64,000 nt of DNA from Candidula unifasciata (lineage: Eukaryota; Mollusca; Gastropoda; Stylommatophora; Geomitridae): contig CAJHNH020002024.1 in the NCBI GenBank assembly GCA_905116865.2, forward strand, positions 470,668 through 534,667. The letters are read 5' to 3'. Under the pieces are notes generated by a model, which saw only the letters and a program-made list of their open reading frames with translations, had not been told where the DNA came from and searched no databases. Within the stretch, counting starts at the first letter, position 1. Each line of letters opens with the position of its first letter. Shown in pieces: positions 1 to 12,716 of the stretch. Position numbers and translations under genes: made by a program.

Positions 1-178
1 TACTTCATGGTGGCTTACTTCATGGTGGCTTACTTCATGGTGGCTTACTTCATGGTGGCTTACTTCATGGTGGCTTACTTCATGGTGGCTTACTTCATGT
101 GGCTTACTACATGGTGGCTTACTTCATGGTGACTTACCTCATGGTGGCTTACTTCATGGTGAATTACTTCATGGTCTT
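1..178. repeat. 15-bp tandem repeat at the left edge
   Basis: About eleven copies of a 15-bp unit (TACTTCATGGTGGCT), the last few degenerate. The array is cut by the window start, so its full length is unknown. Confidence 0.95.
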
Positions 179-299
179 CACAAAAGAGGTTTATTCAATG
201 ACCTTCTGTTAGTTAATCAACTGACTGTCCTCATCCCACATCAGACAGGTCCATAAATGCTCAGATCCCATCTTCAGTATCTCCCTCAGCTCACTGGGA

Positions 300-396
300 C
301 TTCTTCTTCTTCTTCGCGTTCACCAGCTGTACACTCTGGCGAAAGGTTCTGGTTGCTCGTCCACTACTGAACTGCAGTCCTGCTGACTGGGACTGA
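300..396 (-). mobile_element. SINE family S1, 3' end with GAA tail
   Basis: On the minus strand this is the terminal part of a repeat family seen again at 31,114-31,402 and 57,768-58,058. It has the conserved end (CCAGAGTGTACAGCTGGTGAA) followed by a GAA-repeat tail. It is truncated at its 5' side. Confidence 0.7.
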
Positions 397-524
397 TAAC
401 ACTAGTTCTGTATTGGTCTACTATTCTTCTTTGGCTATCTGTATAGTGTTCCAGTTCCACCTCTTTTTACATAAGTTCTTGTAAATTACATTGCTACGTA
501 GAGGATACGATGTTGTGACAATTA

Positions 525-910
525 GTGAGGACTGTTATCATAGCACTCTGGTCAGATCCATAGGTGCTCGAATCTCCTTCTCAATAGTTCTGCAAGAGTG
601 TTGTTCTGTGTTGATTAATCAGACAGCTTGTGCCCCTTTGTGAAATGTTCATATATGGCTTTCCAGAATGCCACCCATGTCTACCAGCCCGGACAAGAAT
701 ACTGAGTCCTGCTTTTTGTCATGATCTTCTCTGAGATATGCAGCTCACATGGTGTTGATGACATCATTCCTGTCCAGTGCTGGGCTAGTCGTGGTAACCT
801 CCTTGTCTGCCAGATATTCCGCACGATCATTGAATGCCTGCATAGCCTGGCACAAAGGTTAGGCAAGTTATTTGTGAAGCCTATAATGAGAGAGTCCCTT
901 CATATTTGAT
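525..910 (-). mobile_element. decayed LINE family B 3' end
   Basis: Read on the minus strand, 525-610 aligns by eye with the terminal coding segment of LINE family B (compare 5,014-5,220 and 41,023-41,202). That segment is a leucine/lysine-rich stretch followed by a CPEC-like motif and then a stop. The reading frame is broken. Upstream to about 910 the sequence is only weakly similar. The rest of 910-1,280 shows nothing I recognise. Confidence 0.4.
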
Positions 911-1517
911 GAAGCCAGCCTGGATTTTCTTGAGTATATTCACTGAATTTGTTGTTGTTGTTGTTCGTCTATCACAAGTGATCAGGACCACTCTTTCTTT
1001 CATCCATCAGGAACTGAATGTTCGTGAGTCCGGAGGTGACTATTAGTCTATTACGTGCTCTGAAGAGTCTAGGACAATGTCTGTAGATAAAAGGCCTGTT
1101 TGGCAGGTCTTTCTGGCCCATCTTCACTGCTAAGCTGCCCTTGATCTAGATGCATCACAGGTAGTTGCACCATTTCAGATATAAGTGCCCCATAAAGTAC
1201 GGTCTTGTGCTGCAGCCTCCCAGGTTTAAGGGTTTATGCTGAATTTGTAGTCACAATTTGATGTGTAAGTACAGCTGTAGCCAATGTATATCAATATTGT
1301 GCTATCTTTGCCTGTCCACAAATTTAATATTCTTATTTCAATGTGCTCATCATCACTACTGTTTTCTACTATTGCACCGTGTTATTTTAGAAAACAAGTT
1401 ATTTATTCTTTAAATTTGAAACCCCTCAAAATGGCTACCCAAAAAATGGTCACCCAGGAAAACCTTTTAACTTTTATCAGCTGAGGCATAGACAATTTTC
1501 AAGAGAAAAGTTATAGT

Positions 1518-1919
1518 AGTACATTAAGTATGCCAAGTAATAGTGCTTCAAGTTTAGATGAAACAAGTAAAAATAAATATGTTGATACTTTAAAAATGTG
1601 CAATACAAACCCAAAAAAAAGGAGAACAAAGATATCCTTTGATAGGCATTTCAACAAAGACTTTTTAAAGCTTGGTTTCACTGTAACCTCTGGCATGGCT
1701 ATTTCTATAGTATTTTCCTAAATTATGTCAAATGATATTATGGCACCTTCCAAATATGCTCATCATTTTCATTCAAAGCATATCAATGTAATTGATAAGC
1801 TATGGGGATTTTTCCTAAGTTTACTGGATCAGATGAAAATTCAGGGAAGTCGAATGAAGATTAGTTGCAAAGGTGCCGAACCACTCGTGATGGTGAGCTA
1901 TCATCAAAGCTCATCCTGA
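1518..1919 (+). pseudogene. hAT transposase / ZBED-type BED-finger remnant
   Basis: Two short frames, 1,530-1,721 and 1,725-1,919, join into the N-terminal layout of FAM200/ZBED5-like hAT transposases. First comes a basic KKRR stretch, then an aromatic 'F..DFLKLGFT' segment, then 'SND.MAPSK', then H..KH, and about 35 residues on an 'LMVSY'-like motif. The H..KH half of the BED zinc finger is present. The segment that should hold the Cys pair is lost around 1,700-1,725, where a stop and a frameshift occur. I see a fossil, not a working gene. The family assignment is by recalled motif order only. Confidence 0.5.
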
Positions 1920-1961
1920 TTAATACTTATTTGCACCTCTCCGTGTTTATCCTAGAAACTC

Positions 1962-2165
1962 CCTGTGCGGGTTCTGGAGCTCTTTTGTGGGGAAATCAAG
2001 AACAGGCCCACAGCCTCCCTAAAAATAAAAAAGCATGCCATAAGAGTAAACTAACTGAGAGCTCATGTGAAGTGGGAGTACATCTTCCTCGGAGTCAAGG
2101 AGTCAAGGAACCAACAGTCTGCACACACATAAGCCAGATCTTGAAAATGGATGTTCATGACGGCT
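1962..2165 (+). mobile_element. SINE family S1, 3'-truncated copy
   Basis: It matches the 5' two thirds of the S1 consensus (gtgtgggttcc..gggaaaacaagaatag..cactgcctccc..aaccaacagtctgca..). It stops before the tail that other copies have. Confidence 0.65.
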
Positions 2166-2339
2166 AGTGATAAGTTATTGCTCAAGCTTCTTGATTACTT
2201 GCTCTTCAAATATGTTAAAACAAAATGTTTTTCATTGTTGAGAAGTTAATAAAAACACTGGTATCTTATATATCATATGAGAAATTGTAGGTCCTCAAGC
2301 CACTACAAAATTGGAAGCCTTATTGTTTTAGGACACAAA

Positions 2340-2985
2340 TATTCAGAAGAGAATTTGAAAAACAAAAACTATGATAACTAACAACGGAAAGGAACACAAC
2401 CAACAGTGAACGCCTCAGTTAACAAAGATATATCGGAACAAGTATCAAGTTTCTTTTATCTTAGACACATAATAACAGATAATGACAGAAGTGAAACAGA
2501 AATTAAAAACAGAATAGGAATTGCTGAAGCTATCTACAATAAGATGCAAAAATATTGACAGATAGAGAGGCGTAGAACACATTAAATATGAAAATCGTCA
2601 AATGTTATGTACACTATACCCTACTGAACTTGGGCAATAAACAGGCAACTAAAAATGTCTCTGGAAACAAAAACAGTCAAACACAGAGGTTGTAGAAAGT
2701 GAGTAAAAAAGAGGTTTTGTAAAAGAAATAAAAAATGCCACACTGAAAGGCATAATACTCCTTTAAAACCCGTACTGGAAGCATACAACGAACAGCACTA
2801 CTGCCCTAGAGCAAGAGGCAGACCGAGAGTACGATGGATAGACAATATATCAGAGATCCTGAGGCAACACAGACTAACAACAACACGTGCAACACACCTG
2901 GCCCAGGATAGAAAACTGCGACTCCCCACTACGCTGTGAGGCAATTGTGGACAAGACAAGACAAGACAACACAAGACTGGAAGGA
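2340..2985 (+). mobile_element. LINE relic (family G) with ACAAG-type tail
   Basis: Fragments of a retrotransposon polyprotein can be read on the plus strand. At 2,420-2,560 there is a 'SF.YL.HIITD.....E.KNRI' segment typical of the region after the reverse transcriptase catalytic core. At 2,800-2,930 there is a C-terminal 'RARGRPRVRWIDNI' segment. Stops and frameshifts break it up. The 3' end runs into an imperfect ACAAG repeat (2,950-2,980), which I read as its tail. It lies about 500 bp past the stop codon of the transporter gene, on the opposite strand. Confidence 0.55.
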
Positions 2986-3464
2986 AAATTCGAAGGCATG
3001 ACAGCATGAAGTAGACAATAAGACAAGTCGGAGGAGAACATCAAGATTTGGATGAACAGCAGTCTGAGAGTGTACAACCAAGACAAAAGATAAGTGTGTT
3101 GAAGATAATTTTCAGCCAACCTTCATTCTGGAGATGGCACCCAACTGACTGCTTATTTCTCACATCACAAAAGTTGTAAGTCTCGGTAAACCAACAAACC
3201 CACTCACACTGGACACCATGTGACTTTGTAACCCTAGGGTGTCCTGAAATAACAGTTTGATATAGTTGAATAGGGTTTATAGGTTTAGCTCCAGCTAGAT
3301 TCATATCAGATAGTGGCTATTTGGGTCCCTGTGTTTAAAGCTTTCAGACAGAAATCCTAGATGGGAAATCTGTTTTAAATGTCTCAACAATTATCTCCCA
3401 GCATTCTGTAAAATGTACCCTCTAAATTGTTAATCTCATAACCAAGAAAACAAAGGTGCTGACC

Positions 3465-3752
3465 TTATAATTTAGTGTTATACGTTAAATCTTTAGCATT
3501 ATTCTCATAATCAGATGTGAAAGCTTCATTTGTACTTCCATATTTTGGTTTGCTAACATCAGTATGTTCACCATTCTTTTCTGGCATTTTCTCGAGTGGT
3601 GAACTTGTTACCCTGTTTGGATTTTTCCGCCACAGAGCTGTAACTTCTTCAAATGTTTTTCCTTTGGTCTCAGGAACTACAAAGTAGGTGTACAGGAAAA
3701 ATAACACCAGTAGCACAGTGAAAGGCAAGAATGTGTAGTCTTTCAGTGCCTC
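3465..3752 (-). CDS. SLC2A1-like: GLUT-like gene, coding exon 12 (last)
   Basis: Encodes residues 439-533 and the stop. It begins after a TTCTTGCAG acceptor, phase 0. It covers the end of the last membrane helix ([14 protein letters not shown]), the family signature PETKG, a TFEE motif and a hydrophilic cytoplasmic tail ending YNTKL. The 3' UTR must lie below 3,465. I found no clear AATAAA on the minus strand nearby. Confidence 0.95.
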   Translation of the reverse strand, partial: EALKDYTFLPFTVLLVLFFLYTYFVVPETKGKTFEEVTALWRKNPNRVTSSPLEKMPEKNGEHTDVSKPKYGSTNEAFTSDYENNAKDLTYNTKL

Positions 3753-4885
3753 CTGCAAGAAATATAAGTCAGATTTGTAAGGTAGAGTCCTGTGAACAAA
3801 CCAGGTTCATGCAACAACAACAATAAAATAAATATTCTTAATATTAACCCTTTCTCTCATAGAAGCTGCAAAACCGAAACTTCTGCTGGGTCCAATTTCC
3901 AGTAAATGTAACATTTCAGACTCATCTATAGTGACCAGTTTACAGAATGCATAGATAATGTTACCGGCTGTTTTCACGCCTGCGCAAATGTTTAGGACGT
4001 CAGGATATGAATATGTTAACAAAAAATATCATAAAGGAGGTTTTCCTTTTCTAAAGCCAAATTGGCGTCAAATTTTCCCACATTGGTAGAAGTCTTGAGG
4101 TCACTGCATGATGTCACTTGATACATATGTTTTTAGGTCCTGGGAGTGTATTCCATTTAATGCTTTACCCTGTTTGTGTTTACTGATTACTCACTTTAAA
4201 AAAAAAAAAAAAAAGACATTCCAACACACATGAAAAATCATGTGTAGATCAATTACTTTTTTAACACATTCATTAGTGACTTGTGTAAAATCATTTGTAA
4301 GGATACTTTCTGGAAGTCTGATGTGGTCATGCCCGAATATTATCTATTTCCTCTCGGCTCCCATTGTCATAATCATTACAACATTAAGTATAGTCTCATG
4401 GCTCCGTTGAAAGTGTTTATCCTAACACTAAACACCAAATATGTTATCTTAGGCCATGTGCACATGTGAACTGGCACCTGAGATCATGTCCTCTAAGACT
4501 GTCCCAAGAACAACATATCAAGGCAATACTTTTGGCCAAGAGAAACATCTGTGCAAGTCAAACTTTACGGTCGCTGGGTGAATTACAAAAGACAGTAAAC
4601 TTCATCTAGAGACAACATTGCAGATATAGATAATCTATTTCAAGCGAACGAAAGAAGAAGAAGTTATCTTAGCTCACCTGGCACATTCACTGTAATACTA
4701 ATAATTATATATGGTGGCCTCTCTTTAAGAAATTCATTGCAATACTAACAAATATTTTCACTGACCATATTTATACCAACATTTAATAACTTTCTGGTCC
4801 CACGTAACATGATCATCCCAGCACTAAGCACTATGTTATTCTTCTTCTTCTCCTTCTTCTCTTCCACCTTTTACCCCATCGAAGT

Positions 4886-4917
<32 letters not shown>

Positions 4918-7900
4918 ATGTAATACTATGTTATTTTGGCTTTTTTAATCTGTTCCTAACAAATTCATCACGTATAATTATTATCTCACGTTGTTAGCAA
5001 ATATCATGAATAATCAGAAAGTAAATGCTTGCGCTGAGCTGAGCTGAGCGCTGACATCATAGCACTCAGAACATACCCATAATGGCTCCAGCCTCATCTT
5101 CAGCAGCCAATGAAGAGTTCCAGTGCTGATGGTACCAGTAGCAGTTTGATTATACATACGTCTTGCTTTTCCTTTGGCTGTAAATTGTTGGTCTGATCCC
5201 CTGGTCACTCTACGCTGCACATCCTCTGCACACCGTAATGATCTGTTTGTGTTTCCGCATTGTTTGCTTGCTCCTAAGGAACTTTAACCGCATCTAGCTT
5301 GTTGTGCGTCAGTTTACCACCCAGTGGTGCAGCACCAGCCAGTCTGTCTGTCTGTTCACTTCTCAACAAACCTGCTTACTCTGGTGAAAAGATCCAAAGG
5401 ACACTAACTACTAAGGACCTCTCATGCTTGCCTTGCTGTATGCGGCCTGCTCTTTTCCATCTTTCCCAGCATGCTTTGCAAGTCTCCTACAATCCTAACT
5501 TTCGAATGTAGCTGGTTTTAAAGCCAGCAGACAGCTGTGTAACTGCCTCTACCTCCATTCTCAAATTAGATGTTGTGGTATTATAGCCCAGTCTTTGTTA
5601 CACTAAGCTACATCCATCGCTTTTGTAATGAACCCCATGTGCCCTTTTCTGCCTCTGAACACTGAACTATTGTAGAAATAATCATATCACTTGGGCAGGA
5701 ACTGTCATGAATTAGTTGTTGAACTTCTGATTCTGCAAGGCAGTCCCTGCACCCCTGGGTCAGTGTGATTAAAACCCTAAACAATTCTAATTTGAGCTCT
5801 GACTCTGTGATCCACTCTTTTCCTCACTCAAAGTGTTCAAACTTACATTTCTAATTCTGTCTTCTGCTTGCGTTATCCATGACGTCTTTCCTTTTTTTTT
5901 TGCCAGCAAGTGGATATTAGCTGTAGCCAGGGCTTCATGAAGGAGGTGCTTTTTTTTTCAGCAGTTTCTCTAGGATATGACCTGGCTTAAAGCACTTTGA
6001 ATCTATTTGCATTTGGTCAATATTTACAAGGAGATATTGCATAATACTACTGGGCTACCTCTTGGACATCCTATAATCACCCACAAGGCTTCACTCTGTA
6101 TGCAATAAAGTTTAATTCACCAGCTGATTTTTATAATACAGTCAGCAGTCCAAGTCAATAATTCATTGCTGAGATAATCTTCTTCTTCTACTTTCGTTCG
6201 CATGAAATAAATTGTCTATATCTGCAAAGCTGTCTCTAGTATGAATTTCACTGTCTTTTGTAATTCACTAAGCGGCCCGTAAAGTTTGACTTCCACAAGT
6301 GTCTCTTTTGGCCAAAGGTTTTGCCTGAAAGCGTTGAATCTGGGACAGTCTTGAAGGATGTGATCTGTTGTTTCAGGTGCCAGTCCACAAGTACACATGG
6401 CTGATTGGCCAATCTTAAATTTGTTGTACATGTGGGAGCGAAGTCGATTGTGCCCTGTTCTAAGGCGAAGGATAATGACTTGCTCTGGTCTGTCCATAAT
6501 ATGGTAATCATCTTGTGCCAGTTTCGGTGGCATTCTGATTGATTTGATCATTCTCTTCTTCTGTTGATAAGAGACTGGTATGTCAGGTTGTTCTTCAGTT
6601 GCACCTTCCTTAGCTAGTTTATCAGCTTTTTCGTTTCCGGGAACTCCACAGTGGGAAGGTATCCACTGCATTACTAATTTACAGCGGTTGCCTAGTTCGG
6701 ATAATAGTGTCTGTATGCTTGGTAATTTTCCAGACTGGAGTGACTGAAGTACTGCTTTTGCATCTGTCAGGAATACCACTGGTTGTGAAAAATACCCTAT
6801 ATTTAGTAGTTTCTCTACCGCTATCTTGATGGCTTGAACTTCTGCATCATAGTTGTGACAGTGCTTTCCCGTTGGTAATTTGGCTGTATCCCTGGTATTA
6901 TTAGGATACTCAATGTACACTCCTGCACCTCCGTTTCTGACTGCGCTTTCTGCTGACCCATCTGTGTAAACACGGACCCAAAGGTTCTTCGGGTATTCAT
7001 CATCAAGTAGACTGAGGGTGGCTGTTTTGCGCTGCACACTGTTTTGTTCTTCCTTGTCAAATACCCCTTTCACTTCAGTCTTGATGTGTATTGGAAACTT
7101 ATACTCCTCTCTCCAGGGGGTCCGTTCTGGGACAGCATTTAAGGATCTATCAGTTGCAGGAAAATCAGTAGTTTGTCTGCCGAGCCGTTTGGCCTGGTGG
7201 ATAAAACTACTTCTCTTTAGTCGTCCCAAAGCTAAATTTTTGAATCTTTCATTCATAGGGTGACTGGGCATACTAAGAAACTTTTCTGCTTGTAAAAGCA
7301 TCTTGGTGTCTCTGCGTTCACTCAGTGCTTGGGTCATCCCCATTTTCTCCATCACAGCTATAGGTGTTGATTTCATACTGCCTGTGGTAACTCTGAGTGC
7401 TTGATTTTGCACTTTATCTAATGCTGAGATAATTAAATGCTAGTCCGCTGCAAATCTTATATGCCACTGGTCTCCCGAAACGGTGACAGAGGAGGTGAAG
7501 AAGAAGAGAATAAGTACTGCGAACATCATTCTTTGCTCCATGTCTATTGTTGTCATAAATAAAATGCTTTTATTTGGTAAGTAATTATTGTTCAAGCATG
7601 GATGGAGATTGTGACACGTTTTACTGAAAGGCTAGGTTATTTTATGTCACTGAATCATTGTCTGTTTGTGTTGTTAGAAATTATCATATGTTTGTGTTGT
7701 TAGCTAGCTGGGTAGTCGGCAGATCAACATCACTGAAAATAGAACCATTCAGTCCATAAGTACTTTAATCCCCTCCTCACTAAATCTGCCAGCAAAGTTG
7801 TGGCTGATGGCACCAGTTCTATTTTGACTTAGTATTCTTTTTTGGCATTGTGCTCTTGTTTAGCCACACTCCATTTAACTTGCTGTTATTATCATCTTTC

Positions 7901-10900
7901 CATGGTTACAGATTCACAGTCCTCACTTGGTTCTTGCACAAGTCCTACTTCTCATACAACAGTCAGTACATCAGCATGCTCCATGGCTCATTCACCCCCT
8001 TGTACACCCGCATGCCCTGGCATGAAAATGTGGTTTATGCTGGTGATGTCTTCCTAGCCACAATATTCATTTTATTATTCATTTTTTTTTATTCTACTGC
8101 AAATTTAACTAGTTCTGCTTCTTATTTAGATTGATTTGTTAATGTTATTTGATAAGTAAATCATACTGTTTAGTCCAGTTGATTTGTAAATGTTATTTGA
8201 TAAGTAAAGCATACTGTTTAGTCCAGTTGATAAATTAATGTTATTTGATAAGTAAAGCATACTGTTTAGTCCAGTTGATTTGTTAATGTTATTTGATAAG
8301 TAAGTCATACTGTTTAGTCCAGTTGATTTGTTAATGTTATTTGATAAGTAAAACATACTGTTTAGTTTAGCATTTTACAGGCGAACATCAAGTTCCTTGT
8401 CAACTAATGTGGGTGATGAAGCCTCTGTACAATTTGTACTCTCTATGAACATGTATCAGTTCATGTCTGACAAACTTCCAATCCATGATAAAAGGTTGTA
8501 ACAAATATTCTCAAGCTGTCGTCCTCTATTTATATCTTCACAAATCTGTCCATTCATCACAACATATTCCAGTTTCTTTTTTCTTTTTTTTTCTCATACT
8601 GTAGCCCCACCAAATGATGACTATTCCTTTCCAGTGTTTGTTACAAGTTGTTTTTTGGCTCTCGCCTCTTTCAAAACATCTGAATTACTCACTTAAAATT
8701 ATTTGTAGATAGCATGACTTAATCTGTAAGTGGAAATTAATTGCTCACCTGCAAACTGGGGAAAACAAAACCCACAACAAAACTGGATAGCCAATTGACC
8801 AACACACATACTGACATGGCAGCTGGTCGTGCATCCTGGGAAAACAACTCAGATACAATCAGCCATGGAATAGAACCTGTAAATGGCAAATTATGATAAA
8901 CCTTACCAGAATGGTTAATAAATATTTATCATCATCATGTTGCAAATTATTTCTGTCATTTCTAGTTAAAGAGCTAAGAAAAACCAATAGTCAGACAGAG
9001 AAAGTCCATAGGGTTTATGTAAATACAAAACTCTGTGCAGTTTCTATGGGAAGTAATGCTGAAGACAGAAAACTGCAATTGCCATGCGTGATTAACTCTT
9101 TGAGTTCCAGAGAGTTTAGCATCACAGGCCCAAGGGGTAGTTAAGATAGACGTAAAATAAGCGCATCATGCGTTCATTGGGCTTCTAGAGGAACCTATAA
9201 ACGTCTAATGCGTTCCTTGGGACAAAGAGTTAATATAGCATGAACTTCAAGACATTGTCCATAAAGGGATATGTGGATGGACCAATGGACAAGCAGACAG
9301 GCAAAAAAATGATGGACAGATAGACTGAAAGATGAGCCAATAGACAGATGGATGAATGGAAGACTGGAAATACATATGGATGGATGGAAGGTTAGTCAGA
9401 TATGTTAGTCAGATTAAAAGATATACAGATTAATGGAGAATAGATAGATGAATGGATTTAATAGATATTCACCAAAGGATGGACAGATGGATGAATGGAA
9501 GCATATTCAGATGAATGGATGGACAGATGAACAGATATACAGTTTAATGGCTGGAAGGAACGATGGATAGAGGAATGGGTGTACAGATATACTGATGAAT
9601 GAATGGAAGTATAGACAGATGAATGGATATACAGATATACATGGATAGATGGATAAATAGATAAATGAAAGGATATACACATTGTTGGATAGACAGATAT
9701 ACAGTTGGATGGAAGGATGGACAGATGAATGGGTATACATATTTACAGATGGATGAATGGAAGGGCAGACAGATGCATGAATTTACATCTGAAAAGATGA
9801 ATGATTGGAGGATAGAGAATCATATGTATCAATGAAATGTCCAAAACATACAGACAGATGTTCTGTCATATTCTGCATCTCATCAGATGACTAGGACTAT
9901 GCATGTTATGCAATATTTCATCTAAAAGGATTCATTTTCATGCTCATTTATATTGATAACAATTCAAGTTCATGCATTTCACAAGATACAGTTAAAATTC
10001 CAGACACACTCACACATTTTGCAATCTATTCTTTGTGTGTTCTCTGTACCACAAGAGAAGAAGGACAATGGGCCTAAAGTTTACCACCAAAAAAAAACAT
10101 TACTGAAAGATAGCATCAGAGAAACTATACAGTGGTACAGTTTATGGCTGAAGCGGTCAAGAGAGTGGGAACCAGAAGCTTATATCTTCTTTAACACCTT
10201 AAGTGGTAACCAGTTGTGAAGAAGGAGAAGTTTGTTTTCATTATCCAAATTTCCTGTTTGGTTCCCTGCCTTATTCCTATTTGGGGAAAGGGGGGAAAGA
10301 CCAACTTCTCCCTAACAATCATGTAGTAAACATCAATTTGTTAGGATTTTTTAAAAAAAAGTAGAATTGCATCTGTCTGCACACAAATAAGTCAGACCTG
10401 TAAAACAGATGTTCATGCAGAACTCAAGTTCTAGAAAAAAGACTAAATCCAGAAGTATACAAGCAATAAGAATTTCCACAAGAACAAGGTGAAGAATAAT
10501 TATTTAAAAACAAATAGGTCTCAAATTAGTTCCAAAGTATTTGCAAGTGTTCAATTCCTTATTATTAACAATCCAAGCTTTTGTATTTACACTATTTATT
10601 GATAAGCAACAGACAAATTAGGTGACACAAGACAATACAAACAAGACAATGTGGGCAGAACTTAGCTTACCAGGTCCAGTAGCAAAGAAAACAATATATG
10701 CAAGCACACAAGCAATGCTGGCAAAGCCGAACCACTCCACTTTGTCCTGTTAAAAACAAAATGGCGGCAGCAATGCAGAAAATTACATTCACTTAACAAT
10801 ATCATAATCTACATATAGTATTATCATCATCTGCTAGTGACTTATCAAGTGGCATTGAGTGTTCATACTTTCCCACATCCCTAGTAGCAGGTATAATTTC

Positions 10901-12406
10901 ATGATGTTGTCAAACAAGAGCAGCAGCTCTGGATGATGATTCAATGCTCAGGGAAAAACATAGGTGGACTTTTAATCTTGTAGTTTGTACTACTAGTGTG
11001 GGGACTCTTTGTTGGCTGGTTAGAAATGTGATGAAGCACTTGTGAGAATGACCCAAGTGCAGCGATGTCCATTCCGCATTCATTCATTCATTTATTCATT
11101 CTTTCTTTCATCCATTCATTCATTCATTCATTTATTCATTCATTCTTGCTTTCATTCATTTAAGGAATTGAATCAGTATTACTGAGGAACTCTACACATA
11201 AATTCTTAAAACATGACAATTGTCAGTGTTTTCTATCTCATCTAGAGGTTATGAATGGCAAAGAATTACGGCATCTGCCCTTTCTAGAAGTACTGAGTTT
11301 AGCTGAAGACAGTACTATCTTTCAGTAATGCAGAACAACTAGATGATAACAGTATTATCTCATTTCTGGGTCGGGGATGAGATGCCTAGTATTCTCGGAT
11401 AAGGTTGAAAATATAAGTGTATGATGAACTGAAAAGTAGGATACTATGAAACTACCAGTATCATCAAAGAAAGCTACTTATCATCATTTTATCATGATGT
11501 TAGTTACATTGCTCCATTCAGAATGGCAAGCATTGCTTCAGAGGTCCCAAGTAGTTACCCCCCTTTGGATATTTTCTCCAGGTCATGCTGCTGTGTTGGG
11601 GAATGAGCAGGCAGAGAGACTGACCAGTTCTGCACCACTTGACGGTGAATTGATGTATGACAAGCTAGATGTTGTGAGGGCTCTTTGGCAGTGAGTGAAT
11701 GGTGTGGGGGCACAAATAGATCATTATGGTCTGGGGAGGATGGTACTGCAGGGGGTTACTGGGGGGATCTGGCCGATGCTCAACAGTCAAGGTCAAAGTG
11801 AGATGGATGTGCAATCAGTTACTGGTGCCATCAGAATAGGAACTCTTTGCTTGTTGCTGAAGATGGGGACCGAGCGCTTATGGGAGTGTCCAGAGTGCTA
11901 AGATGTTGATTCTTAATTCAACATTCAACATATTAAGCATGTGGATGACTACATTGTTTTTCATGAGTTTTATTCCCCCAGGTTTGTTTGCCTTAACAAG
12001 AGGATTGTGTCTCTCTTAGTCTAGTTTCTATCCTTTAGCCTGACCGACATCGAGATCTTTCAAAAGCTATACTTCATAGGCATAGTTCATGGGGTCACTC
12101 GAACACACAAGATCCTCTATTAGTTCAAGGTAGAGACACCTGTGTGAACAAATCTACTGTAAGGTTATTGCTATCTTTAATGCAACATTCATCATTATCA
12201 TGTGCTGGGCCAATAAGCTTAGGCTGTCGCATTTACTATCTTATATGATCACCAGAATCATGGGTTAGGCCAGTGTTCTTTCTCACTCTATCCACATGGC
12301 TAAACCATCTAGGTTTTCCTCCCCTTGTCTTTGAATCGCTCATCTACCAAAAAGCCTACACTGTCATATTTTGCAATCTCAAAAAACTACCAAAATCATT
12401 GATTAG

Positions 12407-12496
<90 letters not shown>

Positions 12497-12598
12497 GTGC
12501 GTGTGCGTGTGCGTGTGCGTGTGCGTGTGCGTGTGCGTGTGCGTGTGCGTGCGTGTGCGTGTGCGTGTGCGTGTGCGTGTGCGTGTGCGTGTGCGTGC

Positions 12599-12636
<38 letters not shown>

Positions 12637-12668
12637 CCCTATCTCTCTAACTCTCTCTCTCCTCTCTG

Positions 12669-12716
<48 letters not shown>

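Noticed and set aside
12210..12350. Possible LINE C-terminal fragment on the minus strand
   Set aside because: Only a weak 'GHVDRVR'-like resemblance, too little to annotate.
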